A stretch of DNA of 51,128 nucleotides from Acidimicrobiales bacterium (GTDB lineage: Bacteria; Actinomycetota; Acidimicrobiia; Acidimicrobiales; Aldehydirespiratoraceae): assembly GCA_029247365.1 (NCBI GenBank), contig JAQWLJ010000059.1, forward strand, positions 1-51,128. The letters are read 5' to 3'. The notes below the pieces were generated by a model. It had not been told where the DNA came from and did not search any database. It worked only from the letters and a program-made list of their open reading frames with translations. A program made the translations under genes and the position numbers. Shown here one piece after another: positions 24,887 through 33,556 of this stretch. How positions within the stretch are numbered: the stretch's first letter is position 1; each line of letters begins with the position of its first letter.

Positions 24887-25828
24887 TCAGGCGCTGCTCT
24901 GATGGGCCCACAGCGCTGCGCCGAGGGCGCCGGCGTCGTCGCCCAACTCGGCCATCACGATGTCGACCTTGGGGCGGTATGCGCTGCCGAGGGTCAGCGT
25001 GTCCAGCCAGTCCTTGGTTCCAGCCCGGAGCGGTTCGCCGATATCGGTGAGCCCACCGCCGAGCACGATCCGTTCGGGGTCGAAGATCATGACGAGATTG
25101 GCGAGGCCGACCGCGACCTGACGACAGAAGCCATCGAAGATTCGCTCAGCTTCCTTGTCGCCGCGACTCAGCGCTTCGGCAACGGTGAAGCCCGTGATCG
25201 CCGCGACCGATCCGGCGAGGGTCAGCGCCGACGGGAAGAGTCCAATTTGGGCTTGTGAGCGCCCAATCTGGCCGAGTGCGGTTCCGGATGCGTAGAACTC
25301 CCAGGGACCTTGTTGCCCGGTGTGATGCGTAGGGCCGTTGGCGTCGACCACCATGTGGCCGCTCTCGCCAGCGAAGCCGTTGTGGCCATGGATCAGCTGC
25401 CCGTCGCACACGAACCCGCTGCCGATGCCGGTACCGAGCGTGATCAGCATGAAGTCGTCGCTCCCACGCCCCGCGCCGAGGCGCCCTTCGGCCCAGGTAG
25501 CGGCGGTGGCGTCGTTCATGACGACAACGTCGAGTCCCGTGCGGTCGGCGAGTTCGGTCCCCAGCGGGTACTCGATCAGTTCGGGGAGGTTGGGGGAGTA
25601 GTGGATGACGCCGGACCGGTGCGCCAGTCCGGCGACGCCGAGACCGATCGCCTCGAGTTGGACGTCGTTGTGCTTTTGCATCCGGTCGATCATTCGCAAG
25701 AGCGTCTCGAGCAGCACTGGTCCGGGACCAGCACTCGACTCGCGGTCGCGATCGTTGACCGCACCGGTTGCGGGATCGATGAGCAATGCTCGGGCGTTCG
25801 TTCCGCCGACGTCGAATCCGAGGATCAT
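24887..25828 (-). CDS. ROK-family sugar kinase
   Basis: A 313-residue kinase. The phosphate-binding loop DVGGTNARALL is at the N-terminus, the catalytic Asp is in VVMNDATAATWAEG, and GTGIGSGFVCDGQLIHGHNGFAGESGHM is the ROK signature region. The usual ROK zinc site GHxxxxxxxxxCxCGxxGC is replaced by GHMVVDANGPTHHTGQQG, so zinc binding is lost or changed. There is no helix-turn-helix, so it is a kinase (glucokinase-like), not a ROK repressor. It lies between two damaged sugar genes, 12 bases behind the Gfo/Idh fragment. Confidence 0.9.
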   Translation of the reverse strand: MILGFDVGGTNARALLIDPATGAVNDRDRESSAGPGPVLLETLLRMIDRMQKHNDVQLEAIGLGVAGLAHRSGVIHYSPNLPELIEYPLGTELADRTGLDVVVMNDATAATWAEGRLGAGRGSDDFMLITLGTGIGSGFVCDGQLIHGHNGFAGESGHMVVDANGPTHHTGQQGPWEFYASGTALGQIGRSQAQIGLFPSALTLAGSVAAITGFTVAEALSRGDKEAERIFDGFCRQVAVGLANLVMIFDPERIVLGGGLTDIGEPLRAGTKDWLDTLTLGSAYRPKVDIVMAELGDDAGALGAALWAHQSSA

Positions 25829-25839
25829 GGTGGCCGAGG

Positions 25840-26499
25840 CTAGACCGCGACGGCAGCGCTCTTCACCGCGGCGTCGCACAGTTGTTGGATTCGGAGTCCC
25901 TCAGCGAAGGACGGTTCGCAGGGTTGGTGGGTCTGCACGCCGCGGATGAAGTCACCGATCATCGCCCCTCCACCCCGGAAGACATCGCGATAGGTGTTGT
26001 GGACGGTGTCGCGTCGAACGCCCGCCCAGATGTCGTCTGGGATCGTCAGTTCGGCGGCTGGTCCGCGGTCGCCGGCCTTCACCCCGCGGACGTCTTGGCG
26101 TGCCTCCCAATCGCAGGTCGCGTAGAGGGTGCCGTTGGTGCCATGGGCGTCGAACTCGTGGGTCTGTCCGAACGCGGTGCCTTCCCAACACACGGCGCTC
26201 GTCTGCACGGTTGCGTACGCACCTGACTCAAAGCCGAGCGTCATGACGGCAGAGTCTTCGCCGCGCTCGTATGGGCGGCCATCGGGTCGTTCGTCTCGGG
26301 GGACGAACCAGCGCCGGGTGAGGGGCCCAAAATCGATGTTCTCCGGAGCATCGACTATCTCCGCGCCGTCGACGACCAGCTCGTGCGCGTGATGGCCGGC
26401 GGCGCCAAGCTCGACCAGCTGACCCACGAGCTCGAGAACGGCTGACCGGTGAACCGAATCCCCCACGTCCGTCGCACTATCCAGGAAACCACCCAGAGA
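25840..26499 (-). pseudogene. Gfo/Idh/MocA oxidoreductase, N-terminal domain missing
   Basis: About 200 residues match only the C-terminal substrate domain of this family: a D-x-A-V-M-T-L-G-F-E-S-G-A strand, a loop ending HGTNGTLYATCDW, and the closing FIRGVQTHQPCEPSFAEGLR then QQLCDAAVKSA. The NAD-binding Rossmann half, with its GxGxxG loop and EKP motif, is absent. The reading frame is open upstream to 26568 but has no homology and runs into the divergent iolC start at 26570. A deletion that removed the 5' half is the simplest cause. The fragment might still be transcribed with the ROK gene. Confidence 0.75.
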
Positions 26500-26569
26500 G
26501 TACGTCGCCGCGATCCCTACCCGCCTGCGGTTCGACCTCATTCCGCTGGGCGCGGGCGCTGATCGCACG

Positions 26570-27523
26570 ATGTCGTCGCTCGGTCTCCTCTCGATCGGCC
26601 GGGTGAGCGTCGACCTCTACGCCGAACAAATCGGCGTCTCGATGTCCGACGTCACGACGTTCCGAAAGTCGGTTGGTGGCACCGCTACCAACGTCGCAGT
26701 CGCGACCGCCCGCTACGGCCACCACGTGGCGCTTGCGACTCGGGTCGGCGACGACCAGTTCGGTCGTTACATCGCGCACGCGCTCGAGCACACGTTCAAC
26801 GTCGACCCACGGTTCATCACCACGCACCCAACGCTCAAGACACCGCTTGCGTTCGCCGAACTCGACCCGCCCGAGGACCCAACGATCTTCTTTTACCGCG
26901 AGCCAGCGGCCCCCGACATGGAGATCGAGACCACTGCCGAACTGCTTGCCGCCGTCGATGAGGCGCGCATCTTCTGGGTACCGGCGAGCCGTTTCGCCTT
27001 CACTCGCAGCCGGGTCACGGTCACCGGGTTACTCGAGCGTCGAGCCCGCCGAACCCATACGGTGCTCGACCTTGACTGGCGGGCGATGTTCTGGGCGTCG
27101 GAGGCCGAGGCCCACGATGCCATTTCGCCGATGCTCGACCATGTCTCGATCGCAATCGGCAACCGCAAGGAGTGTGAGGTCGCGGTCGGGACCGACGATC
27201 CCGACGAGGCGGCCGACCGCCTGCTCGAACGCGGACTCGAGGCTGTGATCGTGAAACTCGGCGGCGAGGGCGTCATGGTCGCCACCGCCGCCGGCCGAGA
27301 GCGGCTCATGCCCAACACGGTCGAGGTCGTGTGCGGGCTCGGCGCGGGCGATGCCTTCGGGGGCGCCTTCTGCCACGGGCTGCTCCAAAGCTGGTCGCTG
27401 CCCGACGCCGTTCGCTACGGGAACGCAGCAGGAGCCATCGTCGCAGCCCGGATGATGTGTGCCGACGACATGCCGACGGGCCCTGAGGTCGATGCGTTCC
27501 TCGGGGAGCGTGATCGTCGGTGA
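26570..27523 (+). CDS. iolC: 5-dehydro-2-deoxygluconokinase (PfkB family)
   Basis: A 317-residue carbohydrate kinase that phosphorylates 5-dehydro-2-deoxy-D-gluconate in myo-inositol breakdown. The opening LLSIGRVSVDLYAEQIGV is characteristic of IolC. VGGTATNVAVATARYG and the catalytic GLGAGDAFGGAFCHGLL follow, with the active Asp in the last motif. The gene heads a run of inositol genes: iolB overlaps it as GTGA. Its own promoter is weak (GCTGAT 6 bases before the ATG), perhaps because the adjoining deletion altered the region. Confidence 0.93.
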   Translation: MSSLGLLSIGRVSVDLYAEQIGVSMSDVTTFRKSVGGTATNVAVATARYGHHVALATRVGDDQFGRYIAHALEHTFNVDPRFITTHPTLKTPLAFAELDPPEDPTIFFYREPAAPDMEIETTAELLAAVDEARIFWVPASRFAFTRSRVTVTGLLERRARRTHTVLDLDWRAMFWASEAEAHDAISPMLDHVSIAIGNRKECEVAVGTDDPDEAADRLLERGLEAVIVKLGGEGVMVATAAGRERLMPNTVEVVCGLGAGDAFGGAFCHGLLQSWSLPDAVRYGNAAGAIVAARMMCADDMPTGPEVDAFLGERDRR

Positions 27524-28428
27524 CGTTGCATCGCCCTCTGGGCTCGCTCGCGTCTGGGCCCGACCCGGTTTCGCTCACCGCTGCGCAGGCCGGATGGACC
27601 TATAGCGGACTTGACGTGCTGTGCTGCGACGCCGGCGAGTCGCGCTCGATCGACACCGGCGACCGCGAAATCATGATCCTTCCCCTGTCGGCAGAGAACG
27701 TGCGGGTCTTCGTCGACGGCCAAGAGTTTGTGCTTGAAGGTCGTGAGTCCGTTTTCGCCCGGGTCAGCGACTTCCTTTATGTAGGCCGTGACTCGTCGTG
27801 CACGATCACCGTTGATCGCGGTGGCGAGATCGCACTCGCCAGTTCCCACTGCGCCGAAAAGCTTCTGCCTGCGTACGGCCCAACCGGTGGCATCGGGATC
27901 GAGGTGCGCGGTGGGGGTCAGGCCACCCGTCAGATCTCCAACTTCGGTTCGCCCGAGACGTGGAGCCACGCCGAAAAGATCATGTGCGTCGAGGTGTACA
28001 CGCCCGACGGCAACTGGTCGTCATACCCGCCCCACAAGCATGATGACAGCCCGGAGTGTGAGGTCAACAACGAGGAGATCTACTACTTCCGAATCGGCAA
28101 GGCCGGCACCGCCGAGTACACCGCCGAAGGCTTTGGGATGCACCGGACCTACACCGACGATCGGGCGATCGACGAAAACGTCGCAGTACACGACGGGGAT
28201 GTCTTTCTCATTCCTCGCGGCTACCACGGCCCGTGCATCGCTGCGCCGGGCTACGACATGTATTATCTGAACGTTCTCGCTGGCCCCGGCGGGGCCCGCT
28301 CAATGGCGTTCTGCGACGATCCGGCTCATCACTGGGTTCGCGACGAGTGGAGCACGATGCCGCTTGACCCGCGCTGCCCGATGGTTACGCCGCAAGGAAA
28401 GACCACCCCTGGAGGACACGGTGTCTGA
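27520..28428 (+). CDS. iolB: 5-deoxy-glucuronate isomerase
   Basis: A 302-residue bicupin enzyme converting 5-deoxy-D-glucuronate to 5-dehydro-2-deoxy-D-gluconate, the substrate of IolC. The metal-binding region is PPHKHDD...EEIYYFRI, followed by HDGDVFLIPRGYHGP and DMYYLNVLAGP, all family hallmarks. The GTG start overlaps the iolC stop by 4 bases, and the 3' end overlaps the next start by 8. It is therefore translationally tied into the operon. Coding quality is good and no damage is seen. Confidence 0.95.
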   Translation: MTLHRPLGSLASGPDPVSLTAAQAGWTYSGLDVLCCDAGESRSIDTGDREIMILPLSAENVRVFVDGQEFVLEGRESVFARVSDFLYVGRDSSCTITVDRGGEIALASSHCAEKLLPAYGPTGGIGIEVRGGGQATRQISNFGSPETWSHAEKIMCVEVYTPDGNWSSYPPHKHDDSPECEVNNEEIYYFRIGKAGTAEYTAEGFGMHRTYTDDRAIDENVAVHDGDVFLIPRGYHGPCIAAPGYDMYYLNVLAGPGGARSMAFCDDPAHHWVRDEWSTMPLDPRCPMVTPQGKTTPGGHGV

Positions 28429-29356
28429 TCGCATCTACATCGACCGAGAGCTCCCGCCCTACTTGGCCGAGCTCTTCGACGACTCATGGGAGGTCGCCGG
28501 TCCCGACATGGCCGAACTGCCGACGTGTCTGGGCGCGATCGCCGGGTCGTCGCGCTGGGACGCCGAGCGGATGGACGAGGCGCCCGACCTGAAAGTCATC
28601 TCCCGTTCGGGAATCGGCTTCGACACCGTCGATCTCGATGCTGCGGTGCAGCGCGGCATCGTCGTGTGCAACACGCCCGACGCACCCACGATTTCCACCG
28701 CCGAACACACGATGAGCCTGCTGATGGCGGCCACCAAGTTCACAGCGAGCAATGTCGCTCGGCTGCGCCAGGGCCGACAGGACTTTTACGCTGCACATGA
28801 GGGCATCGAGCTCAGCGGCGCCACCATCGGCGTCGTCGGTCACGGTCGCATCGGTAGCCGCGTCGCTCGCATGTGCGCAGCGATGGATATGCACGTGCTC
28901 GTGTGTGACCCCTACGTCGAGGTGACTGAGCACGAGCAGGTCGATTTCGAGACCATCCTCGCCGAGAGCCGGATCATCACCCTGCATACGCCACTCACCG
29001 ACGAGACCCGCGACCTTGTCAACGCCGACACGATCTCTCGGATGAAGGACGGTGTCGTGATCGTCAACGCCGCTCGCGGTGGCTCCATCGACACCCAGGC
29101 TCTGATCGACGCGCTCGACTCCGGGAAGATCTACGCAGCCGGCCTCGATGTCACTGCGCCCGAACCACTCGACCCCGACCACACGCTGCTGCATCGCGAC
29201 AATGTTGTGGTTACCCCGCACATTGCGTCGGCTACCGACAAGGGCCGTATCCGTATGTACGCGGGCGCCATCGCCAACGCCCGCACTGTGCTCGACGGCA
29301 ACCGTCCCGACGACGTCGTCAACCCCCACGTCTACGACGTATTGGAACAGTCGTGA
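28421..29356 (+). CDS. D-isomer-specific 2-hydroxyacid dehydrogenase
   Basis: A 311-residue NAD-dependent dehydrogenase. The cofactor loop is GVVGHGRIGSRVA, the catalytic Arg lies in VNAARGGSIDT, and the catalytic His in VVVTPHIASAT. The GTG has GGAGGA 5 bases upstream and overlaps iolB. It is a phosphoglycerate/hydroxypyruvate-type enzyme; the substrate in an inositol cluster may be a 2-keto or 2-hydroxy acid from ring cleavage, which is only inference. Confidence 0.92.
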   Translation: MSDRIYIDRELPPYLAELFDDSWEVAGPDMAELPTCLGAIAGSSRWDAERMDEAPDLKVISRSGIGFDTVDLDAAVQRGIVVCNTPDAPTISTAEHTMSLLMAATKFTASNVARLRQGRQDFYAAHEGIELSGATIGVVGHGRIGSRVARMCAAMDMHVLVCDPYVEVTEHEQVDFETILAESRIITLHTPLTDETRDLVNADTISRMKDGVVIVNAARGGSIDTQALIDALDSGKIYAAGLDVTAPEPLDPDHTLLHRDNVVVTPHIASATDKGRIRMYAGAIANARTVLDGNRPDDVVNPHVYDVLEQS

Positions 29357-29408
29357 GCCGGTCGGCGCAGCCGAAGGCCGCCAGCAGGCGAACAAGGAAT
29401 ATTTGTCC

Positions 29409-30587
29409 GTGACCGAACGAAAGAAGGTCCGAGTTGGTGTCGTCGGCTTCGGCTGGATGGGCCAAGCCCACACCCGCTCGATCCTCCGTATCCCCACCCT
29501 GTTTGCCGAGCGTGACTTCGACGCCGAACTGGTGATGATCAGTGACAACATGGCAGCGAGGGTCGATCAGGCCGTCTCTGACTTCGGATTCACCCACGGG
29601 TCGGTCGACTGGAACGACCTGGTCAGCCGCGACGACATCGACGTTGTGTGCATCTGTGCCCCCAACATGCTGCACGAGCCGATTGCGGTCGCCGCAGCCG
29701 AGTCAGGCAAGCACGTATTCTGCGAAAAGCCAGTTGGTGGCACACCTGAACAGACCGTGCGGATCGAGGCCGCCACCCGTGCGGCCGGTGTGATCACCGG
29801 CGTCGGCTACAACTACCGCTGGGCGCCGCTGGTGCAGTACGCGAAGCAGCTGATCGATTCGGGTGAGCTTGGCGAGATCACCAACTACCGTGGTCGGTTC
29901 TTCTCCATGTACGGCGCCGACCCAATGGGTTTGCTGTCGTGGCGGTTCATGCTCGACGAGGCCGGCCATGGGGTGTCGTCCGACATCCTCAGCCACTCGG
30001 TCGATCTCGCCCACATGCTTCTTGGTGGCATCGAGAAGGTTGTCGGAACGGGCCATATCCAGATTCCGGAGCGCCCGCTTCCCAAGCCAGGTGGCACCCA
30101 CTACGACGCAGGAAAGCCGGGCGATCCCACCGGGAGGGTCGAGAACGAGGACTACTTCGGCGCAATGTGCGTCTTCGAAAACGGCGCTCGTGGCGTTTTT
30201 GAGACGAGCCGTTCGATCGTTGGCCCGCAGAGCCAATGTGCCTTCGAGGTGTATGGCACCAAGGGTTCGCTGATGTGGAACCTCGAGACGATGAACGAGC
30301 TGCAGTTGTTCCTCACCAAGGACGCGGCCCGTGGCTACAGCACCGTCTACTCGGGCGACCGCTACCCGTACCACGGCAACTTCGTACCCGGTGACGCCAA
30401 CCCGATGGGCTACGAAGACCTCAAGGTCATCGAGGAGTTCGAGTTCTTGTCATCTGCGGCCAACCAGCGTCAGCATGAACCCGGGTTCGCCGAGGCAATC
30501 GACTATGTGAGCGTGCAGGACGCGATGTTGCGGTCGTGGCAGTCCGAGAAGTGGGAGACCGTCGAGCGGCTCAGCCTGCGCGACTGA
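29409..30587 (+). CDS. Gfo/Idh/MocA oxidoreductase, probable inositol dehydrogenase
   Basis: A 392-residue NAD(P)-dependent oxidoreductase, complete unlike the fragment at 25.8-26.5 kb. The Rossmann loop GVVGFGWMGQAH, the FCEKPVGG motif and the catalytic His region SSDILSHSVDLAHMLLGG are present. Between iolB/iolC and iolD, an inositol or scyllo-inositol dehydrogenase role is likely. The start is the GTG at 29409 with AAGGAA 9 bases upstream; a TTG two codons earlier is possible. A 52-base gap separates it from the previous gene. Confidence 0.9.
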   Translation: MTERKKVRVGVVGFGWMGQAHTRSILRIPTLFAERDFDAELVMISDNMAARVDQAVSDFGFTHGSVDWNDLVSRDDIDVVCICAPNMLHEPIAVAAAESGKHVFCEKPVGGTPEQTVRIEAATRAAGVITGVGYNYRWAPLVQYAKQLIDSGELGEITNYRGRFFSMYGADPMGLLSWRFMLDEAGHGVSSDILSHSVDLAHMLLGGIEKVVGTGHIQIPERPLPKPGGTHYDAGKPGDPTGRVENEDYFGAMCVFENGARGVFETSRSIVGPQSQCAFEVYGTKGSLMWNLETMNELQLFLTKDAARGYSTVYSGDRYPYHGNFVPGDANPMGYEDLKVIEEFEFLSSAANQRQHEPGFAEAIDYVSVQDAMLRSWQSEKWETVERLSLRD

Positions 30588-30600
30588 CCTGGAGGTACTG

Positions 30601-31674
30601 ATGGAAACGATCCGATTGACTACCGCCGAAGCGATCGTCAGGTACCTGATCGCGCAGAAGAGCGCGATGCTCGATGGTGTTGCTTTCGGCCGAGACAACG
30701 CCGTTGAACCGTTGTTCCCTGGCGTCTTCGCCATTTTTGGCCACGGCAACGTCACGTGCCTCGGCCACGCGCTCGAGCAGCACCAGGATGATCTCCCGAC
30801 CTGGCGCGGCCAGAACGAACAGGGCATGGCGCTTGCCGCCACCGCCTATGCGAAGACGGTGCGCAGGCGTCAGATCATGGTGGCGACGTCGTCGGTCGGC
30901 CCGGGCGCCACCAACATGGTCACCGCAGCCGGCGTGGCGCACTCCAACCGAATCCCCCTCCTGCTCATCGCAGGCGACACGTTCGCGAGTCGTCTGCCCG
31001 ATCCCGTACTGCAGCAGGTTGAGCATTTTGGCGAGCCGTCCACGACGGTGAATGACGCCTTTCGCTCGGTCACCCGCTACTGGGATCGGATCATGAAGCC
31101 CGAGCAGGTCCTCTCGTCGCTACCGCACGCCGTGCAGACGATGCTGGACCCGTCCGACTGCGGCCCGGCGTTCATCGGGCTACCGCAAGACGTCGCAGCT
31201 GAGGCCTACGACTTCCCGGTCCGCTTCTTCGATGAGCAGGTCCACACGATCGCTAGGCCGCGAGCCGACGTCGTCCAGCTCAGCTCAGCAGCCGTCGCGA
31301 TCGAGGTGGCAGAGAAACCACTGATCATCGCAGGTGGTGGCGTGCACTACTCGTTCGCGGAGACCGAACTCGCGGCGTTCGCCGAGACCCACAACATTCC
31401 GGTCGTCGAGACGGTGGCCGGCAAGGCGTCGCTGTTGGCCTTGCATCCAATGTACGCAGGACCGATCGGCGTGACCGGTTGCGAAGCCGCAAACAACCTC
31501 GCCGCGGAGGCTGACGTCGTTGTGGCAGTCGGCACCCGGCTCGAGGACTTCACCACCGGGTCGTGGACCGTCTTCAAGAACGAGAACGTGAAAATCGTCG
31601 GCGCAGTCATGAGCGCGTCGATCTCCTCGAAGCGCACCGCGAAGGAGGCGTCGCGCTCTCGGGAGCGGGTGTAG
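30601..31674 (+). pseudogene. iolD: iolD, truncated after the middle domain
   Basis: 3D-trihydroxycyclohexane-1,2-dione acylhydrolase of inositol breakdown is a thiamin-diphosphate enzyme of about 630 residues. Here only about 334 match: WRGQNEQGMALAATAYAK, TSSVGPGATNMVTAAGVAH and GTRLEDFTTGSWTVFKN are clear. The match stops near base 31602 and is followed by 23 unrelated residues and a stop. The whole C-terminal thiamin-binding domain is lost. The sequence after the break is the antisense of the opposing protease gene, so a rearrangement joined the two. GGAGGT 3-8 bases upstream of the ATG is a normal ribosome-binding site. The product should be inactive. Confidence 0.85.
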
Positions 31675-32207
31675 ATGACCCCGAGGAGTTGGCCATCGTC
31701 GTTGAACACCGGAGCTCCGGAGTCGCCTCGCGTCGTCGCAGTATCGATCTCGAACGCACGCCGTACGACCTCGGCCTCGACGAAGATGTCTTCGATCGTG
31801 ACCCGTAGCAGGCGGCCGACCTCCACCTTGGTTTTGATGAGTTGACCGTCGGGCTCCCAGACGATGAGCCGTCCAGAGTCTCCTGCGTCGACGGTTCGGG
31901 CGACGGCGACCGGGGTCAGGTTGTCGGGCGCGGTGAGCAGCGCGAGGTCAGATGCAGGGTCGAAGGCCACGAGCTCGGCCGTTTGTTCGCTCCCTGCCAC
32001 CACGGTGATGGAGCTCGCGCCGGTCACAGTGTGGGCGCTGGTGACGACGAGCGGCCCGTTCGGGCCAGCAGATACCACACCGGTGCCGATCCGGTCGACC
32101 GCCTCGCAGCCAGCGGCTCGGATACCGAGGGTTGAGCCGGCGCCGGGTGCGTCGGCGGCACAGCCCGAGAGGACGGCAGCGATGACGGCGAAGACGAGGC
32201 GGCGCAT
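31347..32207 (-). CDS. Trypsin-like serine protease lipoprotein with aberrant tail
   Basis: A 286-residue exported protein. Residues 1-16 form a signal with a perfect lipobox LSGC, so it is membrane-anchored. The triad is visible: His in VVTSAHTV, Asp in PASDLALL and Ser in TRGDSGAPVFN. The natural protein seems to end near FEEIDALM; the last 85 or so residues are read from the antisense of the truncated iolD, from about 31605 down to 31347. The triad is intact and the enzyme may work. The start is the ATG at 32207, 7 bases after TACCGT. A role in envelope protein processing is likely. Confidence 0.82.
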   Translation of the reverse strand: MRRLVFAVIAAVLSGCAADAPGAGSTLGIRAAGCEAVDRIGTGVVSAGPNGPLVVTSAHTVTGASSITVVAGSEQTAELVAFDPASDLALLTAPDNLTPVAVARTVDAGDSGRLIVWEPDGQLIKTKVEVGRLLRVTIEDIFVEAEVVRRAFEIDTATTRGDSGAPVFNDDGQLLGVIYTRSRERDASFAVRFEEIDALMTAPTIFTFSFLKTVHDPVVKSSSRVPTATTTSASAARLFAASQPVTPIGPAYIGCKANSDALPATVSTTGMLWVSANAASSVSANE

Positions 32208-32214
32208 CCATCCG

Positions 32215-32220
32215 ACGGTA
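32215..32220 (-). promoter_or_regulatory. -10 element of a leaderless promoter for the protease
   Basis: Minus-strand TACCGT lies 7 bases before the ATG at 32207. Its upstream region abuts the MarR operator, so the regulator might also touch this promoter. Confidence 0.55.
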
Positions 32221-32237
32221 AGCACGACAACATCATC

Positions 32238-32273
32238 AACTAACTTGACAGAAAGCTTTCTATCAAATTAGTT
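32238..32273. promoter_or_regulatory. 36-base palindromic operator of the MarR gene
   Basis: Two 18-base arms around the centre 32255/32256 match each other's reverse complement at all but 2 arm positions, with the core GAAAGCTTTC perfect. The palindrome covers the whole promoter of the MarR gene from its -35 to its -10. Autorepression by MarR is the natural reading. Confidence 0.75.
32245..32273 (+). promoter_or_regulatory. Leaderless promoter of the MarR-oxygenase unit
   Basis: TTGACA at 32245-32250 is a consensus -35. After 17 bases comes TTAGTT at 32268-32273 as the -10, and 6 bases later the GTG start of the MarR gene. It is the best-formed promoter in the window. Confidence 0.7.
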
Positions 32274-32279
32274 GGTGAT

Positions 32280-32768
32280 GTGGCGATCCCGGACCTCACG
32301 ACCCTTACCCTCCTGCTCGGCCGGCTCGGTCGGCTTAACGAGATGCTGGTCACCAGCATCTGTGTCGATCACGGCACGTCCCCAGCCGAACTGCGCGTGC
32401 TGCTTTTCCTGTCGCAACAGCCGAGCGGGGCGGCCAGCCCCCGCCACGTTGCCAAGTTCGTCGTCCAGACCACCGGCGGCCTCACTGCCACGCTCGGTCG
32501 GCTCGAGACAGCGGGTCTGGTTGAGCGCCAGTCCGACCCCAACGATGGCCGGGGAAAGATCGTCTCGATCACCCCCGCCGGTCGGGAAGTCCACGACCGT
32601 GCCCTCGACTCGATCGTCACCCGCACCGCGGAAGTGGTAGGCGGCGTCGATCTCGGTCAACTCGACCTCATCGTTCGATCATTGGTGGGATCGCTCGAAG
32701 AGAGCGTCGGCCTACCGTCGAGCCGCGACTTCGTGGCTGTCCCCTCCAAAGGCAGAAGCAACGCATGA
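32280..32768 (+). CDS. MarR-family transcriptional regulator
   Basis: A 162-residue winged-helix dimer. The DNA-binding core is LRVLLFLSQQPSGAASPRHV then QTTGGLTATLGRLETAGLVE, and the wing is RQSDPNDGRGKIVSIT with the conserved Asp and Arg. The GTG start lies 6 bases after the -10 and inside the reach of its own operator. Its stop overlaps the oxygenase start as ATGA, so it heads that operon and probably controls it. The inducer would be a substrate of the downstream oxygenases. Confidence 0.94.
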   Translation: MAIPDLTTLTLLLGRLGRLNEMLVTSICVDHGTSPAELRVLLFLSQQPSGAASPRHVAKFVVQTTGGLTATLGRLETAGLVERQSDPNDGRGKIVSITPAGREVHDRALDSIVTRTAEVVGGVDLGQLDLIVRSLVGSLEESVGLPSSRDFVAVPSKGRSNA

Positions 32769-33529
32769 CCACCACCCTCACCCTCACGCCACTCACGGGC
32801 CGGCACGCCGCACGGATCGACACGGCGCTCGAGGAACTGCTCGACCCGGCTAACCATCAATCGCTTCGAGATGCCTTGGTCGATCGCAAGGTGCTCGTGG
32901 TGCCGGGGGCGAACCCCACCGTCGAACAGCACATCGCGCTTGCCACCGTGTTCGGTGCTCCTGAACCGCCCCAACCCCAGAACCCGCGCCATCCTGACAA
33001 CGAGTTCGTGTGCGTGTTCGACAGCGATGAGGGTTACAAGGCCGACCGTTGGCACGCAGACGAGACCTTCAGCGACACGCCATCGTCGGGCGCCGTCCTC
33101 ACGATCCGGGTCCTGCCCCAGGTCGGTGGCGACACACTGTGGCTCGATGCCGAAGCAGCGCACGACGCCCTATCGAACGGTATGCGCACCCTGCTCTCGA
33201 CCCGGCGCGCCCGTCACGAAATTGCGCCGGGCGTTGCGGCCGAACACCCCGTGGTCCGCCATCACCCGGTGAGTGGCCGGCCGTGCCTCTTCGTCAACGA
33301 GACGTTCGTGCGGGGCATCGTCAACCTTCCGCCCGTCGAGTCCGAGGCGATCCTCGCAATGCTGTTGAAGCACCTCGCCCGGCCCGACTTCGCGTACCGC
33401 CATCGCTGGGAGGAAGGTGACGTCGTGGTCTGGGACAACCGAAGTACGCAGCACATCGCCATGGCCGACTTCGTCGGCCGCCGTGTCGTTCACCGTGTCG
33501 GTTTCGTCGCTGAAACCTTCGCGGCCTGA
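32765..33529 (+). CDS. TauD/TfdA-family 2-oxoglutarate/Fe(II) dioxygenase
   Basis: A 254-residue oxygenase. The iron ligands are HxD in RWHADETF and the distal His in STQHIAM; Arg in VVHRVGF can hold 2-oxoglutarate. It uses O2 and 2-oxoglutarate to hydroxylate or cleave a small substrate such as an aminosulfonate, aryloxyacetate or amine. It is second in the MarR operon, coupled by ATGA. The sequence does not reveal the substrate. Confidence 0.93.
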   Translation: MTTTLTLTPLTGRHAARIDTALEELLDPANHQSLRDALVDRKVLVVPGANPTVEQHIALATVFGAPEPPQPQNPRHPDNEFVCVFDSDEGYKADRWHADETFSDTPSSGAVLTIRVLPQVGGDTLWLDAEAAHDALSNGMRTLLSTRRARHEIAPGVAAEHPVVRHHPVSGRPCLFVNETFVRGIVNLPPVESEAILAMLLKHLARPDFAYRHRWEEGDVVVWDNRSTQHIAMADFVGRRVVHRVGFVAETFAA

Positions 33530-33556
33530 CCCGTCGATCCCCAGAGAGAATCAGTG

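Noticed and set aside
25829-25842. TAGCCT as promoter of the ROK gene
   Set aside because: Its first three bases are the stop codon of the Gfo/Idh fragment and the distance to the ATG is 8; the hexamer is explained by coding.
31600-31680. Selenocysteine or readthrough as explanation for the short iolD
   Set aside because: Homology is lost about 23 codons before the stop, and no IolD-like sequence follows in any frame.
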